Shown in pieces: positions 62,527 through 64,000 of a stretch of 64,000 nucleotides of DNA. Origin of the DNA: Colletotrichum lupini (taxonomy: Eukaryota; Ascomycota; Sordariomycetes; Glomerellales; Glomerellaceae); assembly GCF_023278565.1 (NCBI RefSeq), contig NC_064673.1:1488001-1552000 (forward strand). Direction: 5' to 3'. The translations under genes and the position numbers were made by a program. Each line of letters starts with the position of its first letter. The stretch's first letter is position 1. The notes under the pieces were generated by a model, which saw nothing but the letters and a program-made list of their open reading frames with translations, was not told where the DNA came from and did no database searches.

Positions 62527-63855
62527 GATGCCTTGGTCAACTACATAGGTATTAGAGGTGTCGACGCTTGGGGGGTACATTAGATTCTAGCAAAGATGAA
62601 CCCCAGCTTGGGTTTGTTGAATTCTTTATAATCTTCTAGGAGCGTAATTCTAACCAAGGCAAAAGGTGCTTACGTTCCTGTCTTCCATGGAATGATCCAA
62701 GAACACCTTCCGAAATTTCTTGGATCTCCGACAGGTGAGATCCATGGTCCTATCATACATCACTTTGCCTAATTTTCCTCCAGATTGGACACCAGTAAAA
62801 CCCTATCAGCACTTCTTCGAGCTTGTGGCGATCCTGTCTGCGAGAATCATGCATAGCGATGAAGCAGCCCGAAATCCCGCATGGACCAACCTCTCAATGT
62901 CATTCGTACACACTGCAATCGAATACGGCTCGGCTCTCAAGCAGTGGCCTCCTTTCCTGCGTCCGTTCGTCGCCTACTTCCTACCGGAACGCCTAGAGAA
63001 GGAGAAACAATGGGCCAAAGGGCGCGAAATTGTCGCAAATTCCATTGCCAGGAAAAGTGCCTTGGGTGGTGCACCTCTGGAGAACCCTCCCACCATGCTC
63101 GACCACCTGTCTAGCGGGGAACACGCAGATAAGGCCGGTGACCTGGACCTACAACTCTTGCTGCAGATGACTCTCGCCGTGGCGAGTATCCACACAACCT
63201 CGTCTTCCATGGTCCAAGTTTTATACGATCTTGCCGCATGCCCTGAGTACACCGAAGAGCTTCGTCAGGAGGTTGTGGAGGTTTTGGAGAGTTCTGGTGG
63301 CATCTTTACCAAGAAGTCACTTGCTGAGATGAAGAAAATTGACAGCTGGATGAAGGAGAGTTTGAGAATGAATGCACCTGATCTGAGTAAGTCGGCGTCT
63401 TCCCACCAGAATCAAGTTCGGTTTCTTACGAGTTCGAAGCTACCTTCCAGCGCATGGCCACGAAGCCTGTGACCCTAAAAGACGGGACTTACATCCCTGC
63501 CGGTACCAAGATGGAACTACCAACCAGCGCTATCAACTTTGACGCTTCCATCTACCCCGATCCGCATAAGTTCGATGGCATGCGGTCGTACCGTCAACGC
63601 CAGCAAGACGGGATGGCACACAAGCACTCATTTGTCAGCGTCACTCGTACGGAACTTGGTTGGGGTTTCGGCAGGCATGCGTGCCCGGGCAGATTCCTTT
63701 CCGATGTCGAAATTAAGCTCATGTTTGCGGAGTTCCTTCTAAACTATGAGATCAAGAACTTAGATGGACAACCCCGATCCAAGAATGTGGAATTTGGAGT
63801 GAACGTGCTCCCAGATCCGGAGCATCAGGTTTTGATTCGAGCACGGAAAGTTTGA
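62527..63855 (+). pseudogene. Cytochrome P450, 3' part (exons 4-6), heme-binding end
   Basis: After the element, the intron 62473-62526 starts GTAAGT and ends CTTTCTAG. Exons 62527-62734, 62784-63386 and 63440-63855 follow, with introns of 49 and 53 bp. Together with the 5' part they make 529 codons, normal for a P450. Motifs: I-helix ASIHTTSS (where many P450s have AGxDT), ExxR as ESLR, PERF-like region FDGMRSYR, and heme loop FGRHACPGR with the cysteine ligand. The SIHTT I-helix and the final block resemble the ent-kaurene-oxidase-like group of fungal P450s, often in secondary metabolism. Exon 4 has two in-frame stops, TAG 62581-62583 and TAA 62629-62631, each one C-to-T from CAG/CAA. Exons 5 and 6 are intact. 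Function is lost or at best truncated. Confidence 0.85.
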
Positions 63856-64000
63856 GATCATCAGGGTGCTTTCTAAGAATACGACCTGAGCTTATCTGCA
63901 CCGACATCATCGGCAGCTTTTCGACTTTCATCTGTATTAGAGCCCGGCATGGAAATCATAATTTGTAGAGTAGCGTAATAGAATTAGCGTTGGGAGATCC
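63856..64000. other. Downstream of the P450, window end
   Basis: 145 bp of normal composition after the P450 stop codon, presumably its 3' flank. No feature seen. Confidence 0.6.

Overview
The window looks like a nuclear contig of a filamentous ascomycete (Pezizomycotina). The recognisable genes have short introns of about 48-83 bp, secretion and secondary-metabolism genes are present, and GC-balanced gene islands alternate with very AT-rich blocks. In those blocks CpA/TpG is almost absent and TpA is in excess, the signature of repeat-induced point mutation (RIP). A pectate lyase suggests a plant-associated or saprotrophic life style; the species cannot be read from the sequence.

Layout. 1-8932: gene-sparse DNA with one secreted PI-PLC-like phosphodiesterase (5315-6370). 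8938-15454: full-length Ty1/copia element, family A copy 1, with TSD GGTAG. 15460-23797: island with a 16-exon large GTPase gene (17649-21724). About 23811-28820: AT-rich block, probably an old element, holding a nested internally deleted copia element of family B (24168-28484), which itself carries a 514-bp un-RIPed insertion (24809-25322). 28834-34786: island with a PL3 pectate lyase (30343-31267, +) and an intronless TPR protein (32435-34132, -). 34792-41637: family A copy 2, TSD AATAG. 41801-43421 (-): an APC-type choline/GABA/amino-acid permease broken by a 1-bp frameshift. 43851-50760 (-): full-length family B element, TSD CTTAC. 52061-52263: solo family A LTR that escaped RIP, TSD ACTAG. 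52556-54442: Fot1/pogo-like DNA transposon with TA duplication. 55148-63855: a cytochrome P450 gene cut in two by family A copy 3 (55625-62472).

The main observation is the P450. Its upstream part (3 exons) and downstream part (3 exons) join into one 529-codon reading frame if the 6.8-kb copia element and one copy of its 5-bp target duplication are removed. The target duplication GTAAG is the 5' splice site of the third intron, so the element landed exactly on an exon-intron border. Exon 4 also has two stop codons, each one C-to-T change away from CAG/CAA, compatible with RIP leaking from the element into its flank.

The window gives a layered history of transposition, RIP, nesting, internal deletion and solo-LTR formation, with some host genes (P450, permease, possibly the GTPase) decaying. 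Exon boundaries are my reading by eye of splice sites and frame, without transcript data. Family names rest on motif recognition, not on database searches.
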